Positions 52,075-60,180 of a stretch of DNA of 64,000 nt are shown here, piece by piece. The stretch is taken from positions 323,021 through 387,020 of the forward strand of contig NZ_JAGYXY010000002.1 in NCBI RefSeq assembly GCF_018362775.1. Reading direction: 5' to 3'. A model generated the notes under the pieces. That model was given only the letters and a program-made list of their open reading frames with translations. It was not told the origin of the DNA and did not search any database. The position numbers and the translations under genes were made by a program. Origin of the DNA: Alistipes montrealensis (lineage in GTDB: Bacteria; Bacteroidota; Bacteroidia; Bacteroidales; Rikenellaceae). The number at the start of each line of letters is the position of its first letter. Position 1 is the stretch's first letter.

Positions 52075-52962
52075 ATGAAACTTCTTCACTTTTTTGCCTG
52101 TGCGGCCGCTGTTTTCGCAGCGGGCAATACTTCGGCGCAAAATCCCGCCCCGGAAAAAGAGACGGTGATCGTCGATCTCTTTTTCCACAACCGGGCCGTT
52201 CCGGCTCCTTATGCCGAAACGCTGCGCGGATATGTCCTCGGGGCTTTTGCCGACCGGGGACGCCATAACGTCATCGACGCTGAACGTTCGGCGGCCGGGC
52301 CGGTTCCCGGACCCGGCGTCACCACCCCGGAGAATGCTGCGGCCGACATGAGTGCCTTTCTGGAACTGCGCGCCCCGCAGGCCGCCGCAGAAGGCGCGCG
52401 ATACCTCGTCAGCGGGGCGATTGTGGATTACAAATTCGAACACGCCCAACTGCCGCCGACGGACAGCAAAAACCCGCCCCGCCAGGGCTTTAAAGCCACG
52501 TTCCGCGTCGTCATTTCGGGCCTCGACCTCAAACTGGGCAAACGGCTGCCCGACGAGCCTTATACCCTGACGGCCACGGCTCCGGCGGCCACCGATGCCG
52601 ATATGGCGGCATTGACCCGCATCCGCGGTTCGCTGGGGTATTACATCGACCGCAACTTCAAGTTCGAAACGCTGATCCTCGACCTTTGCGCACCCGACAA
52701 AAAGGGCCGCATCCGCGAACTGTACATCCACAGCGGCACGCAGATGGGCGTTAAGGTCGGCGACCTCTTCCTGGTTTACGAAGAGAGCGCCGTCGGCGGG
52801 ATAATGATGCGTCAACAGGTAGGCCGCCTGCGCGTGAACAACGTTGAAAACCCGGACGTGACACGCTGCAAAATCGCCAAGGGCGAAGACGAAATCGCCG
52901 AAGCGTTCCGTGCCGGCCGCGGCCTGATCTGCGTCAGCGACGGCAAGGCGTTCGGTTTCTGA
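52075..52962 (+). CDS. Exported CsgG-like protein of unknown function
   Basis: The ATG MKLLHFFACAAAVFAAGNTSAQ gives a signal peptide of about 22 residues; a frame start 16 codons earlier precedes the promoter-like element. The 295-residue protein shows a CsgG-like order of segments: VIVDLFFHNRAVP, a helix with ETLRGYVLGAF, YLVSGAIVDYKFE, and FRVVISGLDLKLGKRLPDEPYTLTA. The end (VKVGDLFLVYEE, VGRLRVNNV) looks like a small beta domain. CsgG forms the outer-membrane export channel for curli; related proteins have other roles, and no curli genes are nearby. The family call is by pattern. Confidence 0.75.
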   Translation: MKLLHFFACAAAVFAAGNTSAQNPAPEKETVIVDLFFHNRAVPAPYAETLRGYVLGAFADRGRHNVIDAERSAAGPVPGPGVTTPENAAADMSAFLELRAPQAAAEGARYLVSGAIVDYKFEHAQLPPTDSKNPPRQGFKATFRVVISGLDLKLGKRLPDEPYTLTATAPAATDADMAALTRIRGSLGYYIDRNFKFETLILDLCAPDKKGRIRELYIHSGTQMGVKVGDLFLVYEESAVGGIMMRQQVGRLRVNNVENPDVTRCKIAKGEDEIAEAFRAGRGLICVSDGKAFGF

Positions 52963-52983
52963 CCTGCAAAAACACCAATGTTC

Positions 52984-53018
52984 AACCGGGATTCCCTGCG
53001 GGGTGTTCCGGTTTTTTC
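52984..53018 (+). terminator. Probable terminator after the CsgG-like gene
   Basis: AACCGGG pairs with TCCGGTT around an imperfect inner stem, followed by TTTT. Located 22 bases after the stop. Confidence 0.55.
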
Positions 53019-53135
53019 GCGCCCCGAAAACGGCTCATTTATACACGTTTCGGGCTTCGGAACGCCAAACGTTCGCGCGGGGAACGAAATTTGAAACGAC
53101 ATGCAGGACAGCAAACCAAAAAAATTTCAAACACC

Positions 53136-53777
53136 ATGAACGTCAAAAAAATCCGTTACATTGCACTCGCACTCGTTGTAGTTGCGTTCTGCTCGTGCCA
53201 GAAAGAACCCTCGACGTCGGATCTCCACAGGGATTATCTGGTCTACACCGCTCACGATACCGGCACCGACTTCGCCGCGATCGACACTTACTACCTCCCC
53301 GACAGCATCCTCATTATCGGGAACAGCGACAAAACCGAATACTGGAAAGACGCCGACGCACTGGCGATCGTCGGCACGGTGGCCGGCAAACTCGACGATG
53401 CGGGCTACACACGCACCGAAGACAAAGATGCTGCCAGCGTGGGTATCCAACTCAGCTATGTCAAGAAAGTGACCTACTTCGTAGGCTATGACTATCCTTA
53501 CTGGTGGTGGTACTATCCCTACTACTGGGCTCCCGGCTACTGGGGCGACTGGGTAGGCTGGCACTATCCTTACAGCGTTTACTACGGATACACCGCCGGT
53601 TCGCTGCTGATGGAAATGCTGGATCTTCAGGCCGACCAGGAGAGCGGCAAGAAACTGCCCATCGTGTGGGACAGCTTTATCGGCGGCCTGCTGACCTCCG
53701 ACGCCGACCTCAACCAGCAGCGCACGATCGCCGCCGTCGAGCAGGCGTTCGAACAGTCGCCTTACTTGGCCAAATAG
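53136..53777 (+). CDS. DUF4136-like lipoprotein with aromatic-rich segment
   Basis: The start gives MNVKKIRYIALALVVVAFCSC, a lipoprotein signal with cysteine 21 (or 19). Residues about 28-110 follow the DUF4136 layout (LVYTAHDTGTDFAAIDTYYLPD; LDDAGYTRTEDKDAASVGIQLSYV). A striking segment at about 118-152 has 20 Trp or Tyr in 35 residues. The C-terminus has GLLTSDADLNQQRTIAAVEQAFEQSPYL. The total of 213 residues is usual. It is followed 25 bases later by an outer-membrane barrel gene, so both probably work in the outer membrane. The molecular role is unknown. Confidence 0.82.
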   Translation: MNVKKIRYIALALVVVAFCSCQKEPSTSDLHRDYLVYTAHDTGTDFAAIDTYYLPDSILIIGNSDKTEYWKDADALAIVGTVAGKLDDAGYTRTEDKDAASVGIQLSYVKKVTYFVGYDYPYWWWYYPYYWAPGYWGDWVGWHYPYSVYYGYTAGSLLMEMLDLQADQESGKKLPIVWDSFIGGLLTSDADLNQQRTIAAVEQAFEQSPYLAK

Positions 53778-53802
53778 TTTAACAGCAAAAAATCGTCCGA
53801 TT

Positions 53803-54429
53803 ATGAAAACATCGAAATACCTCAAAACCATCGCTTTCTGCGTCTTCATGCTCGCCGCAGCCATGCCGGGCAAAGCGCAGGTATTCCCCAACACGTACAT
53901 CAACATCGACTGGCAGGTAGGCGTGCCTCTGGGCGCCGATTTCGCCGACAAGACTTCGGGCTGGGGCATGAACTTCGAAGGCGGCTACTTCGTAACGCCG
54001 GCAATCACCGTAGGTCCGTTTATCTCCTACCAGACCAATCTTCAGACCATTGAGCGCCAGACGCTCGACCTGGGCAACGGCTCGGCTCTGACCACCAACC
54101 AGAAACACGCGCTGTTCCAGTTGCCGTTCGGTGTCACGGGTCGCTACAACTGGCTTACCGACAGTGTATTCCAGCCCTATGCAGGACTGAAACTGGGCGC
54201 TAATTACGCCGAAATGTCGTCTTACTACTACATCATCAAGCAGTACACCGACACCTGGGGATTCTATCTCTCGCCTGAAATCGGCGTGTCGATCTTCCCG
54301 AGGCCCGACTACCGGCTGGGGTTCCATGTAGCGCTCTATTACAGCTACGCAACCAACAGCGGCGACGTGCTGACCTACTCGATCAACAACATCAATAACT
54401 TCGGAATCCGCGTCGGTATCTCTTTCTGA
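53803..54429 (+). CDS. Small outer-membrane beta-barrel protein
   Basis: A 208-residue protein with a signal peptide (about 1-25, ending MPGKAQ). The remainder is a series of amphipathic strands with alternating aromatic residues, such as INIDWQVGVPLGADF, YFVTPAITVGPFISYQTN, GVTGRYNWLTDSVFQPYAGLKLG and YRLGFHVALYYSYAT (each in part). It ends in FGIRVGISF, a terminal aromatic strand fitting the barrel-assembly signal. This is the OmpA/OprF-barrel-like fold. It is second in a unit with the DUF4136-like lipoprotein and is followed by a terminator. Confidence 0.85.
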   Translation: MKTSKYLKTIAFCVFMLAAAMPGKAQVFPNTYINIDWQVGVPLGADFADKTSGWGMNFEGGYFVTPAITVGPFISYQTNLQTIERQTLDLGNGSALTTNQKHALFQLPFGVTGRYNWLTDSVFQPYAGLKLGANYAEMSSYYYIIKQYTDTWGFYLSPEIGVSIFPRPDYRLGFHVALYYSYATNSGDVLTYSINNINNFGIRVGISF

Positions 54430-54453
54430 CGCCGCGGGTGACGCCTCGACAGG

Positions 54454-54487
54454 AAGCGCCGGACCTTTTTGCAGGGTCCGGTGCTTT
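54454..54487 (+). terminator. Terminator after the outer-membrane barrel gene
   Basis: AAGCGCCGGACC and GGTCCGGTGCTT form a 12-base stem with one G-T pair; TTCAATTTT follows. Confidence 0.78.
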
Positions 54488-54559
54488 CAATTTTATCCCG
54501 CGCCACCAAGGGCGTCCGCCACCGCCTCAGCGTTTTTTGGCATTTCGGAATTTTGTGCG

Positions 54560-54567
54560 TAACTTTG
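54560..54567 (+). promoter_or_regulatory. -7 promoter element of the methyltransferase gene
   Basis: TAACTTTG fits TAnnTTTG and predicts a leader of about 150 bases. Confidence 0.55.
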
Positions 54568-54572
54568 CAAAA

Positions 54573-54726
54573 CCAAAACTATTGGATGTTTAAAAAGGAT
54601 TCGGCATCGTAGGAATCCATGCCTTAAAATGGATTCCGTTTTCTTCGCACATCCGGACGACTCTGTCCGGAGGAGTTTTTATGTACAATTTCCTGCCGTC
54701 GACGTACGGCACAAAATCAAAAAAAC
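54573..54726 (+). promoter_or_regulatory. Structured 5' leader with short upstream ORF before methyltransferase
   Basis: The leader contains an eight-codon ORF MFKKDSAS (54586-54612). Two mutually exclusive stems overlap its end: GGATTC/GAATCC (54597-54602 with 54613-54618) and the perfect 9-base stem GGAATCCAT/ATGGATTCC (54612-54620 with 54629-54637). A third hairpin TCCGGAC/GTCCGGA (54652-54671) is followed by TTTTT. The order fits an attenuator or riboswitch; no known class was recognised. Confidence 0.5.
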
Positions 54727-55506
54727 ATGAACAAAGAAAACAAAGAACCGATTTTCGAATTCGATTTCACCCTCATAGCAAACTTTTTCTGCGGCATCGA
54801 CCGACAGGGTCCCGGCAGTGACGAACAGACTCTCCGGGCATTGGAATTTATCGACACGAACCGCACGGGACTGCGCATCGCCGACATCGGCTGCGGTACG
54901 GGACGGCAGACCGAAGTACTCGCCCGGCACCTGGACGGCACGATCACGGCCGTCGACCTGCTGCCCGAAATGATCGCCGGACTCGGCGCACGGATGCAGA
55001 AAGCAGGTCTGAGTGACAAGGTTACGGGCATCGTCGGCTCAATGGACGACCTGCCGTTCGCCGACAATTCACTGGATATCATCTGGGCCGAAGGTTCGAT
55101 CTACAACATCGGTTTCGAAAGGGGACTGACCGAGTGGCGGCGAATGCTCAAACCCGGCGGCGCGATCGCCGTGACGGAGTGCTCGTGGCTCTCGGCCAAA
55201 ACACTCCCGGAGTCGGCGTTCATTCGGGACAATTTCCCCGACATCGACACCCCCTCGGCAAAAATCCGCATCCTGGAAAACGCCGGATATGCACCGCTGG
55301 CCCATTTCATCCTGCCCGCAACCTGCTGGACGGACAATTATTTCGATCCGGTCGCCGCGCGCATCCCCGGCTTCCTGGAGGAGCAGGGCCACAGCCCGGT
55401 CGCCGTCAGGATGGCCGGCCTGATGGGAGAGGAGAGGGAGCATTACCGAAAATACGGAACGTATTACGGATATGTCTTTTACATCGGACTCAAACCGGAA
55501 GAGTAA
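54727..55506 (+). CDS. Class I SAM-dependent methyltransferase
   Basis: A 259-residue methyltransferase. The SAM-binding motif I is LRIADIGCGTGRQTEVLARHL (about 50-70, in part); motif II is ITAVDLLPEMI; the later strand is DLPFADNSLDIIWAEGSIYNIG, and LKPGGAIAVTE follows. The fold resembles small-molecule methyltransferases of the UbiE group, with no sign of RNA- or DNA-binding domains. The substrate is unknown. It is a single gene between a structured leader and a strong terminator, so regulation at the RNA level is likely. Confidence 0.92.
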   Translation: MNKENKEPIFEFDFTLIANFFCGIDRQGPGSDEQTLRALEFIDTNRTGLRIADIGCGTGRQTEVLARHLDGTITAVDLLPEMIAGLGARMQKAGLSDKVTGIVGSMDDLPFADNSLDIIWAEGSIYNIGFERGLTEWRRMLKPGGAIAVTECSWLSAKTLPESAFIRDNFPDIDTPSAKIRILENAGYAPLAHFILPATCWTDNYFDPVAARIPGFLEEQGHSPVAVRMAGLMGEEREHYRKYGTYYGYVFYIGLKPEE

Positions 55507-55522
55507 TTCCTACGCATAGACG

Positions 55523-55559
55523 AGAGACCCGCTTTCTGAGGAAAGCGGGTCTCTTTTTT
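55523..55559. terminator. Bidirectional terminator between methyltransferase and aldo/keto reductase
   Basis: AGAGACCCGCTTTC-TGAG-GAAAGCGGGTCTCT is a perfect 14-base stem followed by TTTTT. Confidence 0.88.
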
Positions 55560-55575
55560 CGGTTCCGGAAGCTGG

Positions 55576-56580
55576 TTATTCCCGCGAAAGAGCGTCGATA
55601 CGCGCCAGTTCCTCCGCGGAGAAAGAGGCGTTCTCCAGGGCCCGCAGGTTGTCTTCGATCTGCGCCGTGGAACTGGCGCCGATGATCACCGACGTAACGC
55701 GGTTGTCGCGCAGGAGCCACGCCAGCGCCATTTCGGCCAGCGTCTGACCGCGCTGCCAGGCGATGTCGTTCAGGCCGCGGAGGCGTTCGAGCATGGCATC
55801 GGTCAGCACGTCGCGCTGTAAGGAACGGCCTGCGGCCATGCGCGAATCCTGCGGAACGCCGTCGAGGTAACGCCCCGTCAGCAGCCCCTGGGCCAGCGGC
55901 GAAAAGGCGACGAACCCCGAGCCCGACGCGGCGGCCAGCGACAGCACGCCCGAAGTCTCGGGCTGACGGTTGAAAATGTTGTATTTATCCTGGAAAACGA
56001 GACAGGGAACATCACGCTCGGCAAGGTAACGAAACGCAAAACGCGCGGCTTCGAGCGGGTAGCGCGACAATCCGACGTAAAGTGCCTTGCCGCGGCGGAC
56101 GATGTCGACCAATGCCTGGAGGGTCTCTTCGAGCGGGGTCTCGGGATCGTGGCGGTGCGAATAGAAGACATCCACATAGTCGAGTTTCATGCGGCGCAAA
56201 CTCTGGTCGAGACTCGCCATAAGGTATTTGCGCGACCCCCAGTTGCCGTAGGGACCCGGCCACATGTCGTAACCCGCTTTGGTCGCGATGAACATTTCGT
56301 CGCGGTAGGGGCGGAACGACCGTTCCATCAGGCGGCCGAAATTCGCTTCGGCCGTGCCATAGGCCGGTCCGTAATTATTGGCAAGGTCGAAATGGGTGAT
56401 TCCGCGGTCGAAGGCGTAGTGCGCCATCTGCTGCACCTTGGAAAAGGTCTGCTCGCTGCCGAAATTGTGCCACATACCCAGCGAAAAGGCCGGCAGGAGC
56501 ACGCCGCTGCGCCCGGCACGCCGGTAAACCATACCGTTCGCATAACGGTCCGGCGACGGTTGATAGGGTGATTCGATCAT
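55576..56580 (-). CDS. Aldo/keto reductase (YghZ/Kv-beta type)
   Basis: A 334-residue NADPH-dependent oxidoreductase with the TIM-barrel tetrad: D in DLANNYGPAYGTAE with Y following, K in IATKAGYDMWPGPYGNWGS, and H in DVFYSHRHDPETPLEE. The extended loop with WPGPYG is typical of the YghZ subgroup, which acts on methylglyoxal-like aldehydes. The C-terminal cofactor region has TSVIIGASSTAQIEDN. It is convergent with the methyltransferase gene and lies 103 bases after polA's stop on the same strand. Confidence 0.94.
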   Translation of the reverse strand: MIESPYQPSPDRYANGMVYRRAGRSGVLLPAFSLGMWHNFGSEQTFSKVQQMAHYAFDRGITHFDLANNYGPAYGTAEANFGRLMERSFRPYRDEMFIATKAGYDMWPGPYGNWGSRKYLMASLDQSLRRMKLDYVDVFYSHRHDPETPLEETLQALVDIVRRGKALYVGLSRYPLEAARFAFRYLAERDVPCLVFQDKYNIFNRQPETSGVLSLAAASGSGFVAFSPLAQGLLTGRYLDGVPQDSRMAAGRSLQRDVLTDAMLERLRGLNDIAWQRGQTLAEMALAWLLRDNRVTSVIIGASSTAQIEDNLRALENASFSAEELARIDALSRE

Positions 56581-56683
56581 AGTTGTAAAATTTAACGCTC
56601 AAAAGTCTCCCTTCCCAAAGGGAGATTCAGAGGGATTGTCAGCATAGATGCGCACGGCTCATTGATTGCGAAAATATTCACAA

Positions 56684-59560
56684 TCAATGAGCTTCCAACC
56701 AGTTATTTCCGACTCCTGCATCGGCAATCAGCCGGACTTTGAGCTGCGCGGCCGATTCCATACATTCGGTGACGATCGCCGTGACGCGCTCCTGCTCCGA
56801 GCGGAGCATGTCGACGACCAATTCGTCGTGCACCTGCAGGATCACCCGCGAGCGGATGCCCTCGGCGGCGAACCGGCGGTGAACGTTGATCATGGCGATC
56901 TTCATAATGTCGGCTGCAGAGCCCTGGATCGGGGCGTTCACGGCATTGCGCTCGGCAAGGCCGCGGGCAATAGCATTGTGCGACGAAATGTCGTTGAGGT
57001 AACGGCGGCGGCCGAAAATCGTCGATACGAACCCTTCCTCCTTGGCCTTCTCGACCACGTTGTCCATATACTCCTTGACCCCGGGATAGGAGGCGAAATA
57101 GCCGTCGATGATGTCCTTGGCCTCCTTGCGGGGAATTTCGAGCCGCTGGCTCAGGCCGAAGGCCGAAATACCGTAGATGATGCCGAAATTGGCCGTCTTG
57201 GCCCGGCGACGCTCTTCGGAGGTCACCTCTTCGAGCGTTTTGTTGAAAAGTTTGGCAGCCGTGGCGGAGTGGATGTCCTCACCGTGCTCGAAAGCCGCAA
57301 TCAGCGACTCGTCGCCCGAGAGATGGGCCATCAGGCGCAGTTCGACCTGGCTGTAATCGGCAGAGAGCAGCAGGTGGTCGTCGTCCGACGGAATAAAGGC
57401 CTTGCGGATGCGGCGGCCCATGTCGTCGCGGACGGGGATGTTCTGCAGGTTGGGATTCGTCGACGAAAGACGCCCCGTGGCGGTCACAGCCTGGTTGAAC
57501 GAGGTGTGGATACGCCCCGTGGTACGGTTGACCAGCTGGGGCAGCGCCTCGACATAGGTGGAAAGCAGTTTCTTCACGCCCCGGTATTCGAGGATCAGGT
57601 CGACGATGCGGTGTTTGTGGGCGAACGACTGGAGATAGTCCTCGTCCGTGCAGAACTGCTTGGTTTTGGTCATCTTGGGCTTCTCGGCGATACGCATTTT
57701 GCCGAACAGCACCTCGCCCAGCTGGCGGGCGGAGTTGATATTCAGATTCGGCTCGCCCGCCTCGATGCGGATCACCGCCTCCAGTTCCGCGAGTTTGCGG
57801 TTCAACTCGACGGCGTACACGGCCAGCGCTTCGGAATCGATCCTTACGCCCGCCATTTCGATGTCGGCAAGTACGGCGATCATCGGTTCCTCGATCTCGA
57901 AATAGAGGTGCTGGAGCCCGATTTTTTCGACCATGGGGTAGAGCACCTGCTTGAGCTGCAGCGTCACGTCGGCGTCTTCGGCGGCGTACTCCTTGACGCG
58001 CTCGACGTTTACAAGGTCCATCGTCAGTTGTTTCGAGCCCTTGCCGATGAGCGTTTCGATCTCAATCGGTTTGTAATTGAGGTATTTTTCCGAGAGGGCG
58101 TTCATGTTGTGCCGCGACTCGGGATCGAGCAGGTAGTGGAGGATCATCGTGTCGTACATGCGGCCCCGGATCGTGATGCCCAGCCGGCGCAGCACCATCA
58201 GGTCGAACTTGATGTTCTGGCCGATCTTGGCGATCGTTTCATTTTCGAACAGCGGCCGCACGATCTCGGTGTATTCGGCGATATTCTCCTCCCTGAAAGG
58301 CACGTACCACGCCTTGAAAGGCTCCACGGCGAGCGACAGGCCGACGATGCGGTCGTTGAAGATGTCGAAGCCCGTGGTCTCGGTGTCGAAGCAGAATTCG
58401 GGGTATTTGCCGACCTCGGCAATCACCTCCCGCAACTGCGCGGCATTCTCCACCAGCGTGTACTCATGGGGGGTATTCTGGGCTGTTTTGAACTGCATCG
58501 CCTCGGCTTCGGCCTGGAGTTCGGCCACGGGAACCTCCTGCATCGACGGAAGCGGCACGACCGGGTCGCCGAACAGGTTGCCCTGGCCCGCCAGCGCGGC
58601 CTTTTTCGCCGCGGCCGACTTGGCGCGGGCCATCTCCGCCAACTGGGTCTGCGCCTCCTGGCGCGGCCCTTCGGGGAGTTCCTCGGCAGGCGCGAGGTTT
58701 GCCAAATCGTTTATAAAAGCTTTGAAATCGAGTTCGGCGAAGACCCCGCGCAATTCGTCGATATGGGGCTCGCAGACCGTGAGGTCTTCCTCGCGGAAGG
58801 GGATCGGGACATCGAGGCAGATGGTCGTGAGGCGTTTGGCCAGCCGCAGGTTGTCGGCCCACTCGGCGATCTTCTCGCCCTGCTTGCCCTTGATTTTCGA
58901 GACGTTGTCGAGGATGTTTTCCACCGTGCCCCACTCCTGCACCAGCTTGCAGGCGCTCTTCTCGCCGATGCCCGGCACACCGGGAATGTTGTCCGAAGCA
59001 TCGCCCCACAGAGCGAGGATGTCGCGCACGAGCTGCGGATCGTCGATGCCGTATTTCTCGCGGATCGCATCGCGGCCCACGATCTCGATACTCCCTTCGG
59101 CGCCGCGCTGCTTGTAGATGCGACAGTTGTCGCGGACCAACTGGCCGTAGTCCTTATCGGGCGTCACCATATAAACGTCGTATCCGGCCTCGACGCCCTT
59201 CTGCGAGAGGGTCCCGATCACGTCGTCGGCCTCGTAACCGGCGACTTCGAGGATCGGGATGCACATGGCTTCGAGCACACGCTTCACATAGGGAACAGAA
59301 AGCAGGATGTCCTCGGGAGTCTCGGTCCGGTTGGCCTTGTACTCGGGGAAGATGTCACGCCGGAAACTGCCGCCCTTGGGATCGAAGGCCACGCCCAGCA
59401 GGTCGGGCCGTTCGCGTTTCTGAATGTCGCGCAGGAACTTCACGAAGCCGAACACCACGGAGGTGTTCATCCCCGCACGGTTACGCATGGGACGGCCCAA
59501 AAAAGCATAGTAATACTTGAAAATCAACGCATAGGCGTCGACCAGAAAGAGTTTTTTCAT
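56684..59560 (-). CDS. polA: DNA polymerase I
   Basis: Replication and repair polymerase of 958 residues with all three activities. The N-terminal 5'-3' exonuclease starts LFLVDAYALIFKYYYAFLG and contains YEADDVIGTL and ALWGDASDNIPGVPGIG (1-300). The 3'-5' exonuclease is intact, with FDTETTGFD at about 388-396. The polymerase domain has DYSQVELRLMAHLSGDE (about 735), RRAKTANFGIIYGISAFGLS (O-helix) and QVHDELVVD near the end. A spacer of about 70 residues rich in Ala and Glu joins the first two domains. It is monocistronic. Confidence 0.98.
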   Translation of the reverse strand: MKKLFLVDAYALIFKYYYAFLGRPMRNRAGMNTSVVFGFVKFLRDIQKRERPDLLGVAFDPKGGSFRRDIFPEYKANRTETPEDILLSVPYVKRVLEAMCIPILEVAGYEADDVIGTLSQKGVEAGYDVYMVTPDKDYGQLVRDNCRIYKQRGAEGSIEIVGRDAIREKYGIDDPQLVRDILALWGDASDNIPGVPGIGEKSACKLVQEWGTVENILDNVSKIKGKQGEKIAEWADNLRLAKRLTTICLDVPIPFREEDLTVCEPHIDELRGVFAELDFKAFINDLANLAPAEELPEGPRQEAQTQLAEMARAKSAAAKKAALAGQGNLFGDPVVPLPSMQEVPVAELQAEAEAMQFKTAQNTPHEYTLVENAAQLREVIAEVGKYPEFCFDTETTGFDIFNDRIVGLSLAVEPFKAWYVPFREENIAEYTEIVRPLFENETIAKIGQNIKFDLMVLRRLGITIRGRMYDTMILHYLLDPESRHNMNALSEKYLNYKPIEIETLIGKGSKQLTMDLVNVERVKEYAAEDADVTLQLKQVLYPMVEKIGLQHLYFEIEEPMIAVLADIEMAGVRIDSEALAVYAVELNRKLAELEAVIRIEAGEPNLNINSARQLGEVLFGKMRIAEKPKMTKTKQFCTDEDYLQSFAHKHRIVDLILEYRGVKKLLSTYVEALPQLVNRTTGRIHTSFNQAVTATGRLSSTNPNLQNIPVRDDMGRRIRKAFIPSDDDHLLLSADYSQVELRLMAHLSGDESLIAAFEHGEDIHSATAAKLFNKTLEEVTSEERRRAKTANFGIIYGISAFGLSQRLEIPRKEAKDIIDGYFASYPGVKEYMDNVVEKAKEEGFVSTIFGRRRYLNDISSHNAIARGLAERNAVNAPIQGSAADIMKIAMINVHRRFAAEGIRSRVILQVHDELVVDMLRSEQERVTAIVTECMESAAQLKVRLIADAGVGNNWLEAH

Positions 59561-59645
59561 ATTAGATAAGTTGCGTCAATTAGAGTCACCTTCTCCCGTT
59601 GCGGGCATTTTCACAAATCCGCAGCACCGGGAATCCCTTTTTATT

Positions 59646-60101
59646 TCAATCCATATTGTCTTCGGCAAACCATTCGGCGAACGAGGTTGCGGTTTCGTGC
59701 AGGCGCAGCGAATGGAGCGCAACGCCTTCGGGCAGTCGGGCGGCGATACGGGCAGCGAAATCGCCCAGCATGTTCTCGCACGTCGGCTGGTAACCTACCG
59801 CAACGACATTGTCGAAGCGCTCCGTGAGCACACGCCGGAGTTCCGCCCCGGACTCCGTATCGCGCAGCACCAGGGCATGGTCGAAACGCGAAACGATCTC
59901 CTCGTTCACGATCCGTTTCAACACGCCGAAATCCAGCACCATGCCGCATTTCGGGTTCGCAGCATCGTCCGCCGGCACGCCTTTAACCGTCACGAAAAGG
60001 CGGTAGGAATGACCGTGAATCTCGCGGCACGGTCCGTCGTATCCCTCGAGCGCGTGGGCTGCCTCGAACGAAAATTCTTTTGTCAATCTGATAACTGTCA
60101 T
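59646..60101 (-). CDS. queD: 6-carboxy-tetrahydropterin synthase (QueD/PTPS family)
   Basis: Converts dihydroneopterin triphosphate, the FolE product, to 6-carboxytetrahydropterin for queuosine. The 151-residue protein has zinc ligands H16, H29 and H31 (FEAAHAL and IHGHSY), catalytic C25 in GPCREIHGH, and the DHALVLRD and PTCENM segments of the family. The C-terminal catalytic glutamate lies in LHETATSFAEW. The promoter element is four bases from the ATG. It is divergent from an AraC regulator. Confidence 0.95.
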   Translation of the reverse strand: MTVIRLTKEFSFEAAHALEGYDGPCREIHGHSYRLFVTVKGVPADDAANPKCGMVLDFGVLKRIVNEEIVSRFDHALVLRDTESGAELRRVLTERFDNVVAVGYQPTCENMLGDFAARIAARLPEGVALHSLRLHETATSFAEWFAEDNMD

Positions 60102-60105
60102 AATG

Positions 60106-60113
60106 CAAAGATA
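60106..60113 (-). promoter_or_regulatory. -7 promoter element of queD (leaderless configuration)
   Basis: Minus-strand TATCTTTG is followed by CATT and then the ATG. Transcription would start at the start codon. Confidence 0.55.
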
Positions 60114-60165
60114 GTGTAAAGCGGAAAATATTCTCCCCGATCGGACGTTTCTGTTTAAAATTAGT

Positions 60166-60173
60166 TATATTTG
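60166..60173 (+). promoter_or_regulatory. -7 promoter element of the second AraC regulator
   Basis: TATATTTG matches TAnnTTTG and is seven bases from the ATG, so any leader is only one to three bases. Confidence 0.55.
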
Positions 60174-60180
60174 CCCGACT

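Noticed and set aside
56666..59569. Plus-strand open frame of 967 codons opposite polA
   Set aside because: Mirror of the polA coding frame; composition (Val, His, Arg, Leu) is that of an antisense shadow with no recognisable protein features.
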